From positions 529,782 to 593,781 of the forward strand of contig NZ_FRBL01000007.1 of the NCBI RefSeq assembly GCF_900142605.1: 64,000 nucleotides of DNA. The letters are read 5' to 3'. Below are positions 24,252-33,347 of the stretch, piece after piece. The position numbers were made by a program, and so were the translations under genes. This DNA is from Chitinophaga jiangningensis. GTDB lineage: Bacteria; Bacteroidota; Bacteroidia; Chitinophagales; Chitinophagaceae. The notes beneath the pieces were generated by a model. The model was given only the letters and a program-made list of their open reading frames with translations. It did no database searches and had not been told where the DNA came from. Each line of letters begins with the position of its first letter. The stretch's first letter is position 1.

Positions 24252-27239
24252 TTACATCATTGCTTCATAAAAAACATCCATCATTTTGCCCCTGGTGTTG
24301 AGCGCAGATATTTTCGTATTGGCGCCACCGTTAGGATACACGCGGTTACTCAGAAATACAAATACCAACCCGGTAGATGGATCTGCCCAAACGCAGGTAC
24401 CGGTAAAGCCGGTATGGCCAAAAGTAGCGCCGGTGGCGAGCCTGGAAGGATATCCTTCGTGGCGGCTGGCATTATTTTTTTCGGTTTTATCAAAGCCCAG
24501 TCCCCTGCGGCTGATAGTACTGCCGTAACTGGTAAACAGTTCTACGGTTTCAGGCCGCAGGTATTGTTTGTTATTAAACGTGCCTCTGTTGAGCAGCATC
24601 TGCATCAATACTGCCAGGTCATGTGCATCTGAAAATAGTCCCGCATGGCCGGCTACTTCTCCAAACATAGCTGCGGTGGGGTCGTGTACATCGCCGCGCA
24701 GCAACTGCATCCGGTAAATAGATTCCCGTTCTGTAGGCGCTATCTGTGACAAGGGAAACCTGTTTCTCGGCAGAAACCCGGTTGTTTCCAATCCTAACGG
24801 ACCATAAAACGTATCCTGTACATACTGGTTGAGAGGCTTACCCGAAATTTCCTCCACTATTTTTCCCAAAAAAATAAAATCCAGATCGCTGTAAACATAA
24901 CCCTGGCGGGTGTTCAGCTTACTATCCAGTATTTTTTTCCACAGCGTATCCTTGTAGGCATCCATGAGGTAAAGGTTTTCCGCTACCCTGGTGGTGTAGC
25001 CGGGTCCGGCGCTGGAATGAAATATCGTAGTATCCGGCTCCCCAGCTGCATTGATCACTTCCTTATAAAAAGGGATATATGCTACCAGCCCAGCCTGGTG
25101 CAGCAGCACATCCCTGATTTTCAGGCCAGCCTTATCCGATCCCTGTGTAAAAGGGAGATAGGTGCCTAAAGTGGCGTCCAGGTTAATTTTACCTTCATCA
25201 TACAACTTCATTACTGAAAGAGTGGTGGCACAAACTTTCGTAACAGAAGCCACATCGTATATCGATTTAGGTGTGACCGGTTCTTTACTGTTGTATTCAA
25301 AATGGCCATAGCAGCGGTTAAATACCACTTTACCATTTTTAAGTGCCAGCACTTCACAGCCAGGTGCAGCGCCTCTGCTGATCATATCACTGGCCAGGTT
25401 ATCGATGCGCAGTAGTGCCTGGGGATTGAGTCCTTCCTTTTCAGGTGTGGATTCAGGTAAACACGTGTATTCGTTAAGTTTATAGGTAACGCCTGAACCT
25501 GCCGGGAACGACGGGCATACAGTTACCGGCAGCTTACCTTCCGGTGCCAGCTTGCCGAATAAGATATCTGCAGCCACTTTCTGGGTGGTGGAATCATCTT
25601 CATAGGCAGCAATCAGGTGCGGCGCTTCGCAGAAATACTGCAAGGCATATGGATTACCGAAAACGACGGTAGCTGAAGGTAATTCCTGTTGCAACTGCCG
25701 GATAATCAGGCGCTCCGCCATGGTGAGGCCGAAGTTGCCGGCCGGGCGGCGACTGAAGTTATGCAGACTGATGATCACTGCTTTATAATCACGCTGGATT
25801 TTAGAAACGATCGGCGCAATCTGTTCTACCGTTTGTTTGCTGGTGAATACAAATGCATCCGTTCCGGGTTTAGCCGCTTTCACCGCTTCGATGAAAGCGT
25901 TGCTGGCATCTGCACCAACGGCTACCACAGCGAGCTTTTGCTGGGTCATTGCCGGTGAGAAAGGAATCAACTTATCGTCATTGCCCAGCAGGGTAATGGC
26001 TTTCTCAGCGATTTTTCGGCGCAGGGAATCAGTTTTAGCATTGATATCTTCTGTGATGTTTCTGGTGTCAATGAACTGCGGTTTGTTAAGACCGAGATTA
26101 TATTTAGCGCGGAGAACCCGTTTTACGCGGCTGTTTACCTCTTCCTGGCTGATCTGGCCTTTTTTGATGGCCTTGCGGATGGCATCCACGCTACCTTTTG
26201 CAGTGGAAGGAAGGATCATCAGGTCGTTACCTGCCAGTAAAGACTGCAGGGACTCCTGGCCTTTGGAATAAAACTTCCCGATACCTTTCATTTCCAGCGC
26301 GTCCGTGATGGTGAGCCCTTCGAAGCCCAGCTCTTCCCGAAGCAGCTTGGTAACGGCTTTATAAGAAATAGAAGTAGGTGTATTTGCTTTAGGATCGATG
26401 GCGGGAATATAGAGATGCCCGATCATTACAGACCCAACACCCGCTGCTATAGCGGCCCTGAATGGATAAAGTTCCAGGGAGTCCAGCTGCTTACGGGTTT
26501 TATTGATAGACGGGAGGTCCAGGTGGGAATCGACGTTTGTATCACCATGGCCGGGGAAGTGTTTGGCACTGGCCATTACGCCGTTATCCTGCATACCCTT
26601 GATCATGGCTACACCCATGCGGGCTACCTGGTATTTATTTTCTCCAAAGGAACGGTCGTTAATAACCGGGTTGTTCGGGTTATTATTCACATCCATATCC
26701 GGAGCAAAATCAATATGGATACCGATTCGCTTACATTGTTCCGCGAGCAGTTTACCATATTCATACGCCAGCGTAGTATCCTGTATAGCGCCTACCATCA
26801 TATTTCTGGGTAGGGAGATGACACTGTCGAGCCGCATACCGAGCCCCCACTCTCCATCAATTGCCACGAGTAGTGGCACTTTGGAAATGGACTGGTAATA
26901 GTTCGTGAGGTTGGCTTCTCTGACAGGCCCTCCCTGGAAGAAGATGACGCCGCCTACTTTATTATCCTGAATATCTTTTACCACGGCGTTGATATGATCC
27001 TGCCCCAGGTTGGAGTGGGCACGTATCATGATCAGCTGGGCAATCCTTTCGTCGGGGGTGAGTGAGTTGAACACACTGTCGACCCAGGCGCTTGCCGGGT
27101 CTTGTTTACGAATAGTGGTAGTGCTTTGTGCAACCGTTTTTTTGTCTTTCTTTTTTGTCAATACCGAAGGCGGTACAGGAATCGCACTTCCGGTCAACAT
27201 CAAGCCTGTAAGTCCAGCAACCAGTAATTGTTTCATCAT
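24252..27239 (-). CDS. GH3 beta-N-acetylhexosaminidase fused to a beta-lactamase-family serine hydrolase
   Basis: This 995-residue exported protein joins a NagZ-type glycoside hydrolase family 3 domain (about 50-400), a GH3 C-terminal-like region (about 410-580) and a class C beta-lactamase/esterase-type domain (about 615-995). In the first, KHFPGHGDTNVDSH carries the catalytic His231 and TITDALEMKG the nucleophile D313. In the third, SVTK (S665) is the SxxK motif, YSD replaces YxN, and HTGFTG stands for KTG. A signal peptide is at the N-terminus. A role in peptidoglycan turnover is inferred: GlcNAc removal plus hydrolysis of a peptide or ester. Confidence 0.9.
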   Translation of the reverse strand: MMKQLLVAGLTGLMLTGSAIPVPPSVLTKKKDKKTVAQSTTTIRKQDPASAWVDSVFNSLTPDERIAQLIMIRAHSNLGQDHINAVVKDIQDNKVGGVIFFQGGPVREANLTNYYQSISKVPLLVAIDGEWGLGMRLDSVISLPRNMMVGAIQDTTLAYEYGKLLAEQCKRIGIHIDFAPDMDVNNNPNNPVINDRSFGENKYQVARMGVAMIKGMQDNGVMASAKHFPGHGDTNVDSHLDLPSINKTRKQLDSLELYPFRAAIAAGVGSVMIGHLYIPAIDPKANTPTSISYKAVTKLLREELGFEGLTITDALEMKGIGKFYSKGQESLQSLLAGNDLMILPSTAKGSVDAIRKAIKKGQISQEEVNSRVKRVLRAKYNLGLNKPQFIDTRNITEDINAKTDSLRRKIAEKAITLLGNDDKLIPFSPAMTQQKLAVVAVGADASNAFIEAVKAAKPGTDAFVFTSKQTVEQIAPIVSKIQRDYKAVIISLHNFSRRPAGNFGLTMAERLIIRQLQQELPSATVVFGNPYALQYFCEAPHLIAAYEDDSTTQKVAADILFGKLAPEGKLPVTVCPSFPAGSGVTYKLNEYTCLPESTPEKEGLNPQALLRIDNLASDMISRGAAPGCEVLALKNGKVVFNRCYGHFEYNSKEPVTPKSIYDVASVTKVCATTLSVMKLYDEGKINLDATLGTYLPFTQGSDKAGLKIRDVLLHQAGLVAYIPFYKEVINAAGEPDTTIFHSSAGPGYTTRVAENLYLMDAYKDTLWKKILDSKLNTRQGYVYSDLDFIFLGKIVEEISGKPLNQYVQDTFYGPLGLETTGFLPRNRFPLSQIAPTERESIYRMQLLRGDVHDPTAAMFGEVAGHAGLFSDAHDLAVLMQMLLNRGTFNNKQYLRPETVELFTSYGSTISRRGLGFDKTEKNNASRHEGYPSRLATGATFGHTGFTGTCVWADPSTGLVFVFLSNRVYPNGGANTKISALNTRGKMMDVFYEAMM

Positions 27240-27470
27240 ATCATAAACTTACAAATTCTGGCGCACTAAAACCAGTGGCAATCAACTAATTATTAATATT
27301 AATTATATGACTTTGTCAGATTAGAAGTTTATTACTAAATTAGATGTAATGCCATTGAAGATATTTTACTGATTCCACTAGATAATTGAATTGCATTTAG
27401 TATTTTTCAAAAAATTTTTAGATTTTTTAATCAATCGTATTTTTAATTACCAAAGCATTCAATTGTTTGT

Positions 27471-27478
27471 TATATTTG
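27471..27478 (+). promoter_or_regulatory. Candidate -7 promoter box of adk
   Basis: TATATTTG matches TAnnTTTG exactly, 40 bases upstream of the adk start codon, in a strongly A/T-rich stretch. No matching TTTG is seen at the -33 position. Confidence 0.5.
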
Positions 27479-27517
27479 CAACCTTGCGATTTTTAGTAAG
27501 TAAGATTTTTAATAAAC

Positions 27518-28111
27518 ATGGTCAATCTCATTTTATTTGGCCCTCCCGGCAGCGGCAAGGGTACACAAAGTGCTAAGATTATTGATAAATACGGATTGCT
27601 TCACCTGTCAACCGGTGATTTGCTCCGCAGTGAAATAGGTAATAAAACTCCGCTGGGCCTGGAAGCTCAGAAATTCATGGACCAGGGTTTACTGGTACCA
27701 GACGAAGTAGTAATCGGTATGATCAGTTCTAAACTGGATGCCAATCCGGAAGCACGTGGATTCATTTTTGATGGTTTCCCACGTACTACTGCACAGGCAG
27801 AGGCTTTGGATAAACTGCTCGCATTGAAAAAAACAGCTATTTCTGTAGTACTTTCTCTGGAAGTGCCGGAAGAAGAGCTGATCAAACGCTTGCTGAACAG
27901 AGGTTTAACCTCCGGCCGCAGCGATGATGCCAATGAAGAAGTGGTAAAAGCCCGTATCGTGGAATACCACAACAAAACTGCCCCTGTAGCTGACCACTAC
28001 GCTAAATTTGGCAAGTTTAAAAAGATTAAAGGAGATGGTAGCGTAGAAGAAATCTTCGACCTGCTGTCAAAAGAAATAGACGAACTCCTGGGGGAGAAAG
28101 TTAGCTCGTAA
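27518..28111 (+). CDS. adk: Adenylate kinase
   Basis: This 197-residue enzyme interconverts AMP plus ATP and two ADP. It shows the P-loop GPPGSGKGT (8-16), the AMP-binding HLSTGDLLR, the DGFPRT motif (about 87) and a short LID lacking the zinc cysteines (LNRGLTSGRSDDANEE). Length fits the short type. In some relatives adk is fused to or follows hpt; here it stands alone before obg. Confidence 0.97.
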   Translation: MVNLILFGPPGSGKGTQSAKIIDKYGLLHLSTGDLLRSEIGNKTPLGLEAQKFMDQGLLVPDEVVIGMISSKLDANPEARGFIFDGFPRTTAQAEALDKLLALKKTAISVVLSLEVPEEELIKRLLNRGLTSGRSDDANEEVVKARIVEYHNKTAPVADHYAKFGKFKKIKGDGSVEEIFDLLSKEIDELLGEKVSS

Positions 28112-28146
28112 GCCCCTGCACCAGGAGCTTTCGGGAACTGATATAC

Positions 28147-28230
28147 AACGCAAAGATTGTTGGTATGCGTGATTTAGCACATGATCCTGTGCTATTTACG
28201 TAAACTTCACGATCTTTGCGTTTTATTTTG
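28147..28230 (+). terminator. Nested stem-loop between adk and obg
   Basis: The outer stem AACGCAAAGAT with ATCTTTGCGTT (28147-28157 and 28212-28222) encloses an inner stem TAGCACA with TGTGCTA (28175-28181 and 28188-28194). TTTTATTTTG follows, so it may work as a terminator or attenuator before obg. Confidence 0.6.
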
Positions 28231-28273
28231 TGGTTGTATCAGGGGATACAGTCGTTTAAAATCAAGGTCAAAA

Positions 28274-29329
28274 GTGGAAAAAGCGAACTTCGTAGATTAT
28301 ATCCGTGTATTTTGTAAGTCTGGTAAAGGCGGTGCCGGCAGTATGCATTTCATGCGTACTAAATTCAATGCACAAGCCGGTCCTGACGGTGGCGACGGTG
28401 GCCGTGGAGGGCATATTATCCTCCGTGGTAACTCTCAGCTCTGGACGTTGCTCCACCTCCGCTGGCATAAAATGCTGCTGGCAGAGAACGGGGAAAACGG
28501 CAGCGGCGATAACTGCACCGGACGTTTCGGTAAGGATATTATCATTGAGGTTCCTTTGGGCACCCAAACCCGCGATGAGGAAACCGGCGAAGTAGAAGCC
28601 GAAATCCTCCACGACGGCCAGGAAATCATCTGGATGCCTGGTGGCCAGGGTGGCCGCGGAAACGCCTACTTTAAGTCCGCTACCAACCAAACACCTGAAT
28701 ATGCCCAACCAGGTATGCCGGGCATGGAAGGCTGGAAAATCGTAGAACTCAAGGTGCTGGCCGATGTTGGGCTGGTAGGATTCCCGAACGCCGGAAAATC
28801 CACCCTCCTTTCTACTATTACCGCCGCTAAACCTAAAGTGGCCGACTATGCCTTCACCACCCTCACGCCACAATTGGGCATGGTAGAATACCGCGATAAC
28901 AGATCCTTCTGTATCGCCGACCTGCCAGGGATCATCGAAGGTGCCCACGAAGGGAAAGGACTCGGACACCGGTTCCTGCGCCATATCGAAAGAAACTCCG
29001 TATTATTATTCCTCATTCCTGCCGATAGTGCCGACCACCGCAAAGAATTTGAGGTGCTCGTCAACGAACTGGAACAATATAATCCTGAATTGCTCGACAA
29101 ACAGTTTCTGCTGGCCATCAGTAAAAGCGATATGCTGGATGATGAACTGAAAGCCGCTATATCTGCCGAGCTGCCTGAAGACGTACCGCATGTATTCATT
29201 TCATCAGTTACCAACCAGGGACTGACAGAACTGAAAGACATCCTCTGGAACGCTCTTTCCGCCGATGCCAACCGAATCCCTGATACCCGGGTGCAAGAGG
29301 AAGAAGAAGACGAGGCCGATGCAGAGTAA
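28274..29329 (+). CDS. obg: GTPase Obg/CgtA
   Basis: This 351-residue ribosome-assembly GTPase opens with the glycine-rich Obg fold (FVDYIRVFCKSGKGGAGS, about 6-23, and GGRGGHII). The G domain has GFPNAGKSTL (G1), a DLPGIIEGAHEG region (G3), and SKSD (G4). A short acidic tail ends the protein. The frame is open from 28181, but that start falls inside the upstream hairpin, and the family begins close to FVDYI; the GTG at 28274 is therefore chosen. Confidence 0.95.
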   Translation: MEKANFVDYIRVFCKSGKGGAGSMHFMRTKFNAQAGPDGGDGGRGGHIILRGNSQLWTLLHLRWHKMLLAENGENGSGDNCTGRFGKDIIIEVPLGTQTRDEETGEVEAEILHDGQEIIWMPGGQGGRGNAYFKSATNQTPEYAQPGMPGMEGWKIVELKVLADVGLVGFPNAGKSTLLSTITAAKPKVADYAFTTLTPQLGMVEYRDNRSFCIADLPGIIEGAHEGKGLGHRFLRHIERNSVLLFLIPADSADHRKEFEVLVNELEQYNPELLDKQFLLAISKSDMLDDELKAAISAELPEDVPHVFISSVTNQGLTELKDILWNALSADANRIPDTRVQEEEEDEADAE

Positions 29330-29393
29330 AACTGTCGCAGTCAAACGAGGATATTAAAACTAAACATGTAATGGTTTAATATTCCCCCGTATC

Positions 29394-30110
29394 ATGAAAA
29401 CTTACTACCTAATGGCAGCCCTATTGCCAGCATGCTGCGCCTGCCATTCATCCGCCCCTCCCAAACAGGAGAGAGCGGTGCAGATCGACACCATGGAACT
29501 GGTAGCTCCGCCAGCCAGCCAGGCTACCAGGGTCGCTTCAAATGAGGTATCGGTGGCCAACACCGACAGTACCACGTATATACGCTTTGGCAGCTCCTAT
29601 CTGTCGCTCGACTGGCTCCAGCCCACGCCGGACCATAACGACTTTGAGCTCCACCCGGATACGATCTACCTCACCCTGAAGCATCCACATACCCTTGAAG
29701 GGCAGATGCTCACCTTTACCTCCCCCGGTAATGCTAAAATCAGTGTATCCCAACGGTACGAAACCAGTGCCATCATTGATGGAAACCCGATCCATGTACT
29801 CAGGAACTGGCGACACTTTAAATCGGACTGGGAAACACTGATACCCGAGGCAGATAACTTCTTCATATGTAAAAAATATACGCACGAACAAAAAAGACAG
29901 TTCCCGGTCACCTCACCACTGGAACTTCAGCAATACGTTTTTAAGCATCTTGGAAAGGATATCTACAGCAAAATTGCTGCTATCAGCAGCTTTCCACAGG
30001 CCCCCTGTAAAGTGGCCATATCCCGGTACTATCTTAAAATCTCCGGGATGCTGCAACATAGCTCGGAAAATATCAATAAACTGCTGATCATCGATGTGCC
30101 TTTTAAATAA
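29394..30110 (+). CDS. Lipoprotein of unknown function
   Basis: This 238-residue protein has a short signal peptide ending in a cysteine-rich lipobox region (LPACCACHSS). A low-complexity linker spans about 20-60. The C-terminal part (about 60-238) is mixed alpha/beta, with FGSSYLSLDWLQPTPDH and YVFKHLGKDIYSKIA as notable segments. No domain is recognised. It lies 64 bases after obg and 37 before another lipoprotein gene on the same strand. Confidence 0.65.
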   Translation: MKTYYLMAALLPACCACHSSAPPKQERAVQIDTMELVAPPASQATRVASNEVSVANTDSTTYIRFGSSYLSLDWLQPTPDHNDFELHPDTIYLTLKHPHTLEGQMLTFTSPGNAKISVSQRYETSAIIDGNPIHVLRNWRHFKSDWETLIPEADNFFICKKYTHEQKRQFPVTSPLELQQYVFKHLGKDIYSKIAAISSFPQAPCKVAISRYYLKISGMLQHSSENINKLLIIDVPFK

Positions 30111-30147
30111 GGCGGACTTGTATATTTACTTAAATTGATTCTCCCCC

Positions 30148-30921
30148 ATGAAAATTTTTACACTCGCTTTTATAAGTGCCTTTCTGCTGCTACAGGCATG
30201 TAAATTTACCGGTGATAAAACGGCTGTCACCACCACAGCAGCTGATTCCAGCAGCCAGCCGGCCGATGCCACCAGCATAAAAGGAATATACTCCGGCGAC
30301 TTTGGCGGCTCCCCTATTTACATTACCATCAATTACGCCAATGGTCACCAGGTGGCCGGCTACAATATCCACAAATCCCTACGCCGCAACCTCAAAGGTG
30401 AAATGGTGAAAAACGGCGACCAGTGGCAGCTCACCCTCAACGAACCCGGTGATAACCAGTATGATGGGAAGTTTGAAATCACCCTGAATGCGGAGGATAA
30501 AACTGGTAGCGGCAAATGGACACCTAATGATCCCAAAGCCACCACTCCTAAAACGTTCAAGCTGAAACTGATTAATAATGAAGAGGGCAGCTCATACGAT
30601 GCATCCACCGTTGCCGGTTATTATACCAACATGGATTCCAACAGTGAATTACAGGTAGGAGCCGATGGCTCCGTGGCCATGCTGCTTTACACCAAAATCA
30701 ATGACAGCACTTACTCCGATCAGGCTATATCTGTTCGTGGCAGCTGGTCGTACGATAAAAACGATTCCACTAAAGTGCTGATCAACTGGATACCCAATGC
30801 TTCCTGGCCCGATAAAACCACCCTGTTCAATTTCACAGCTCCGCAGGAAAATCCGGAATCCATTGAAGGTAAGTCCTTGAAAACTGACAGCCTGGTATTC
30901 ACTGTTTTATTGGCGGGCTAA
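30148..30921 (+). CDS. Lipoprotein of unknown function, beta-rich
   Basis: This 257-residue protein has a signal peptide with a lipobox at Cys18 (LQAC). A Thr/Ser/Ala-rich linker follows. Two repeats with the pattern GxYxxxxxxSxxxxxxxxxxG can be seen, starting near IKGIYSGDFGGS (about 45) and VAGYYTNMDSNSE (about 155). These suggest two beta-barrel-like halves. The function is not recognised. Its stop codon overlaps the next gene's start by one base (TAATG). Confidence 0.65.
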   Translation: MKIFTLAFISAFLLLQACKFTGDKTAVTTTAADSSSQPADATSIKGIYSGDFGGSPIYITINYANGHQVAGYNIHKSLRRNLKGEMVKNGDQWQLTLNEPGDNQYDGKFEITLNAEDKTGSGKWTPNDPKATTPKTFKLKLINNEEGSSYDASTVAGYYTNMDSNSELQVGADGSVAMLLYTKINDSTYSDQAISVRGSWSYDKNDSTKVLINWIPNASWPDKTTLFNFTAPQENPESIEGKSLKTDSLVFTVLLAG

Positions 30922-31568
30922 TGTTTACGACCAGGAAATTACTGACGCTTATTGGTGTGCTACTGATTGCATACGGCACCTGGCTCATGATAAAATTGAG
31001 CCTGCCCTATACTACGTTCGAGCGTTATACGGATTTCCTGCGCACCAAGCAAATGGCCTGGCATGTAAAGCCCTGGAGGATTAGCTTCTATATACATGTA
31101 TTTGTAAGCAGTATCGTATTAATTACAGGTTTGTTACAGTTCAGCAGCTACCTGCTTCACCGCTATCCAAGGCTGCACCGTAGTTTAGGCAAAAGCTACG
31201 CAGTAGTGGTCCTCTTTATCAGCGGCCCATCCGGGCTGGTAATGGCTTTTTATGCCAACGGCGGCCCCGCAGCTAAAACAAGTTTTGTAATACTTTCAAT
31301 ATTATGGATAGGCGTTACCGTTATGGGATGGAAACGGGCATTACAACGCCGTTGGGAAGATCATCAGCGGTGGATGTTACGCAGCTATGCCCTCACACTA
31401 TCCGCACTCACCCTACGTTTCTATGTATATCTGATGGGGACATTACATATGCAGCTGCATCCGCGCACTGCATATGTAATGGTATCCTGGCTCAGTTGGA
31501 CGATCAATATCCTCCTGGCCGAAATTTATATTCAATATAGCAACAAGCGCCGTTTAGCGCAACGCTAA
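30921..31568 (+). CDS. DUF2306-family membrane protein
   Basis: This 215-residue protein has about six hydrophobic segments. HRSLGKSYAVVVL, WEDHQRWMLRSYALTLSALTLR and the arrangement of its histidines fit the DUF2306 family, whose function is unknown but which recalls heme-binding cytochrome b-like membrane proteins. It is translationally coupled to the preceding lipoprotein by a TAATG overlap. Its stop codon overlaps that of the convergent gene, within a hairpin. Confidence 0.8.
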   Translation: MFTTRKLLTLIGVLLIAYGTWLMIKLSLPYTTFERYTDFLRTKQMAWHVKPWRISFYIHVFVSSIVLITGLLQFSSYLLHRYPRLHRSLGKSYAVVVLFISGPSGLVMAFYANGGPAAKTSFVILSILWIGVTVMGWKRALQRRWEDHQRWMLRSYALTLSALTLRFYVYLMGTLHMQLHPRTAYVMVSWLSWTINILLAEIYIQYSNKRRLAQR

Positions 31569-31569
31569 A
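31553..31569. terminator. Hairpin formed by two overlapping convergent gene ends
   Basis: TTTAGCG (31553-31559) and CGCTAAA (31563-31569) form a perfect 7-bp stem with a 3-base loop. The arms contain the stop codons of both convergent genes. No T-run follows, so termination is inferred. Confidence 0.5.
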
Positions 31570-32678
31570 GGCTCATTGGACTTCTTCACAAAATGACCAT
31601 CTGCCGCAATGGTATAAAACTCCTTCTTCAGCTCTTTTGATTCCACTTCTTTGTTCTCATCAAACCTGGTTTCTGACACTGGTTTTTCATAGGTAATCTG
31701 AAAATCAGTTACGGTGATTTCACCGTTACCATTCACCTCTCCTACCCGGTACGGATCTTCATCCAGCTTTTGGCCACCTACGAACAACTTATCGATCAGC
31801 TTTCCCTTATTATCATAGCTCACTAACAGGTAGTAAGGCCATTTATAATCTTCCAGTGCCTTTTCATCCACTGCATAGCAGAGGGTTTTAAAGGAAGTGT
31901 CTTTTCTGATCAATCCTACGTAGTAGTACAGCGATCCGGTTTCCCTTTCAAACTTGGCATTTCTCATTTCAGAAACATACCGCTCATAGTCGTATGGAAT
32001 ATCAGTTAACTCTTTGTTGGTGATGAAAGTTTTGTCAAACGTAACAGGTAATTCCATTGGTTTGAAATCGCGCAGAAACATATTCCATTGCAGCTTATCG
32101 GCATCACCAATACCGCTAAATGCATCATGTATCCTTCCGTTGAAGCTGTAATAACTCTTACGCACATTTGCCAGGTCAGGGTCTTTCATGATGTTATCCA
32201 TGTTGGTATAGCCAAACTCGATGGCCGCCACCAAATGTTCGAGGCTTTGGTCGGCGCTGTCACTTTTAGAATAGGCGCAGGCTTTATTATACAGCAGTTT
32301 ATGCAATGGTTTGTAGTTCAGGGCTTCCGCCATGCTGTAGGCGTCAATGGCTTCCTGGTTCTTTTCTGCATCCAGCAGGGCGTTGCCTAATTCATAGTAA
32401 GTTTTTGCCTGTGGTTGCAGGAGGATGGACGCTTTAAACAGGCCAACTCCTTCGAGGTATTGTTTTTTATTGCGGTATACATCCACTGCTTCCAGGAATT
32501 TCTTTTCTGCAGCAGTTTTGTTATCGTCGAGCACTTTTGAGGCCAGCTTCACGGAGTCTTCATTATACAGGGCATTTTCGGTGAAGTGGAAATCAGCCGC
32601 CAGCTTTTTTTCTTTTGCTGATTTGCCATCACAGGCTGCTAACAGGGCTACCAATGCTATCAATGGTATATGGCGCAT
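31554..32678 (-). CDS. TPR-containing lipoprotein
   Basis: This 374-residue protein has a signal peptide with a lipobox at Cys16 (LAAC). TPR-like helical repeats lie at about 55-165 (TYYELGNALLDAEKNQEAIDAYSMAEAL is the clearest). A C-terminal beta-rich region of about 190 residues follows (YDNKGKLIDKLFVGG). The terminal part of the gene overlaps the convergent DUF2306 gene by 15 bases. The function is unknown. Confidence 0.75.
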   Translation of the reverse strand: MRHIPLIALVALLAACDGKSAKEKKLAADFHFTENALYNEDSVKLASKVLDDNKTAAEKKFLEAVDVYRNKKQYLEGVGLFKASILLQPQAKTYYELGNALLDAEKNQEAIDAYSMAEALNYKPLHKLLYNKACAYSKSDSADQSLEHLVAAIEFGYTNMDNIMKDPDLANVRKSYYSFNGRIHDAFSGIGDADKLQWNMFLRDFKPMELPVTFDKTFITNKELTDIPYDYERYVSEMRNAKFERETGSLYYYVGLIRKDTSFKTLCYAVDEKALEDYKWPYYLLVSYDNKGKLIDKLFVGGQKLDEDPYRVGEVNGNGEITVTDFQITYEKPVSETRFDENKEVESKELKKEFYTIAADGHFVKKSNEPLALR

Positions 32679-32816
32679 AAAACAGGATTTTGAATGTTAA
32701 ATATAGTGAAGTCTGCCATGCAAAAATTAAATTTCCGCTTATGGAAAATTTCAGGTGCTGCATCTATTTCTTTAATAGCTTGATAAAACTATCCACTCAC
32801 GAAAAACGCAACCTAT

Positions 32817-33296
32817 ATGAACCAATTACATTATCAACCCTTTACAAACGATGATGCCTATATTGTAAAATGTAATCTGGCCTCCAAATACGATGCTATC
32901 GTCACCCTGGCAAAGTATTTCCTGCTATTTACGGCATTTGGATTTGGCTTTGTAATTTTGAAGGGAAACCGGAATTCCCCCACTTACTTTTTCTCCGCAA
33001 TAACGTTGAGTTTTCTTGCATGCTTTGCCTACTTTTGGTTATACACCATCAAAGGTTTGCGCAAAGATCTTCAAAAGCGGCATAAGGTGCAGTTCACCGC
33101 CAAAGTGGTGGACAAGAAAAGTTCGCAACAACTGGGCGTTACCTCTCACTATCTTGTAGTGGATGATAATGAGTTTGGCATTAGTAAGGTAGATGTTACT
33201 CCTGATATTTTTATGCGCATAGAAACCTCCAGTGTGCTGCGGCTCAGCGTATCCCGTTATTCAGGTACCTTTCTGGAATGTGAGGTAAAAGAATAA
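32817..33296 (+). CDS. Small two-helix membrane protein of unknown function
   Basis: This 159-residue protein has two closely spaced hydrophobic segments (about 30-48 and 58-76). They are followed by a basic stretch (GLRKDLQKRHK) and a soluble C-terminal beta-rich domain of about 70 residues. No family is recognised. The gene is isolated and is followed by a hairpin with one mismatch at 33297-33320. Confidence 0.6.
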   Translation: MNQLHYQPFTNDDAYIVKCNLASKYDAIVTLAKYFLLFTAFGFGFVILKGNRNSPTYFFSAITLSFLACFAYFWLYTIKGLRKDLQKRHKVQFTAKVVDKKSSQQLGVTSHYLVVDDNEFGISKVDVTPDIFMRIETSSVLRLSVSRYSGTFLECEVKE

Positions 33297-33320
33297 GCGG
33301 TAGTGCAAATGCACCACCGC
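33297..33320. terminator. Hairpin between convergent genes
   Basis: GCGGTAGTGCA (33297-33307) and TGCACCACCGC (33310-33320) pair with one A-C mismatch and a 2-base loop. There is no T-run. It directly follows the stop codon of the preceding gene. Confidence 0.5.
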
Positions 33321-33347
33321 TGTCATAGTACTTCCAGGCTGCGAACC

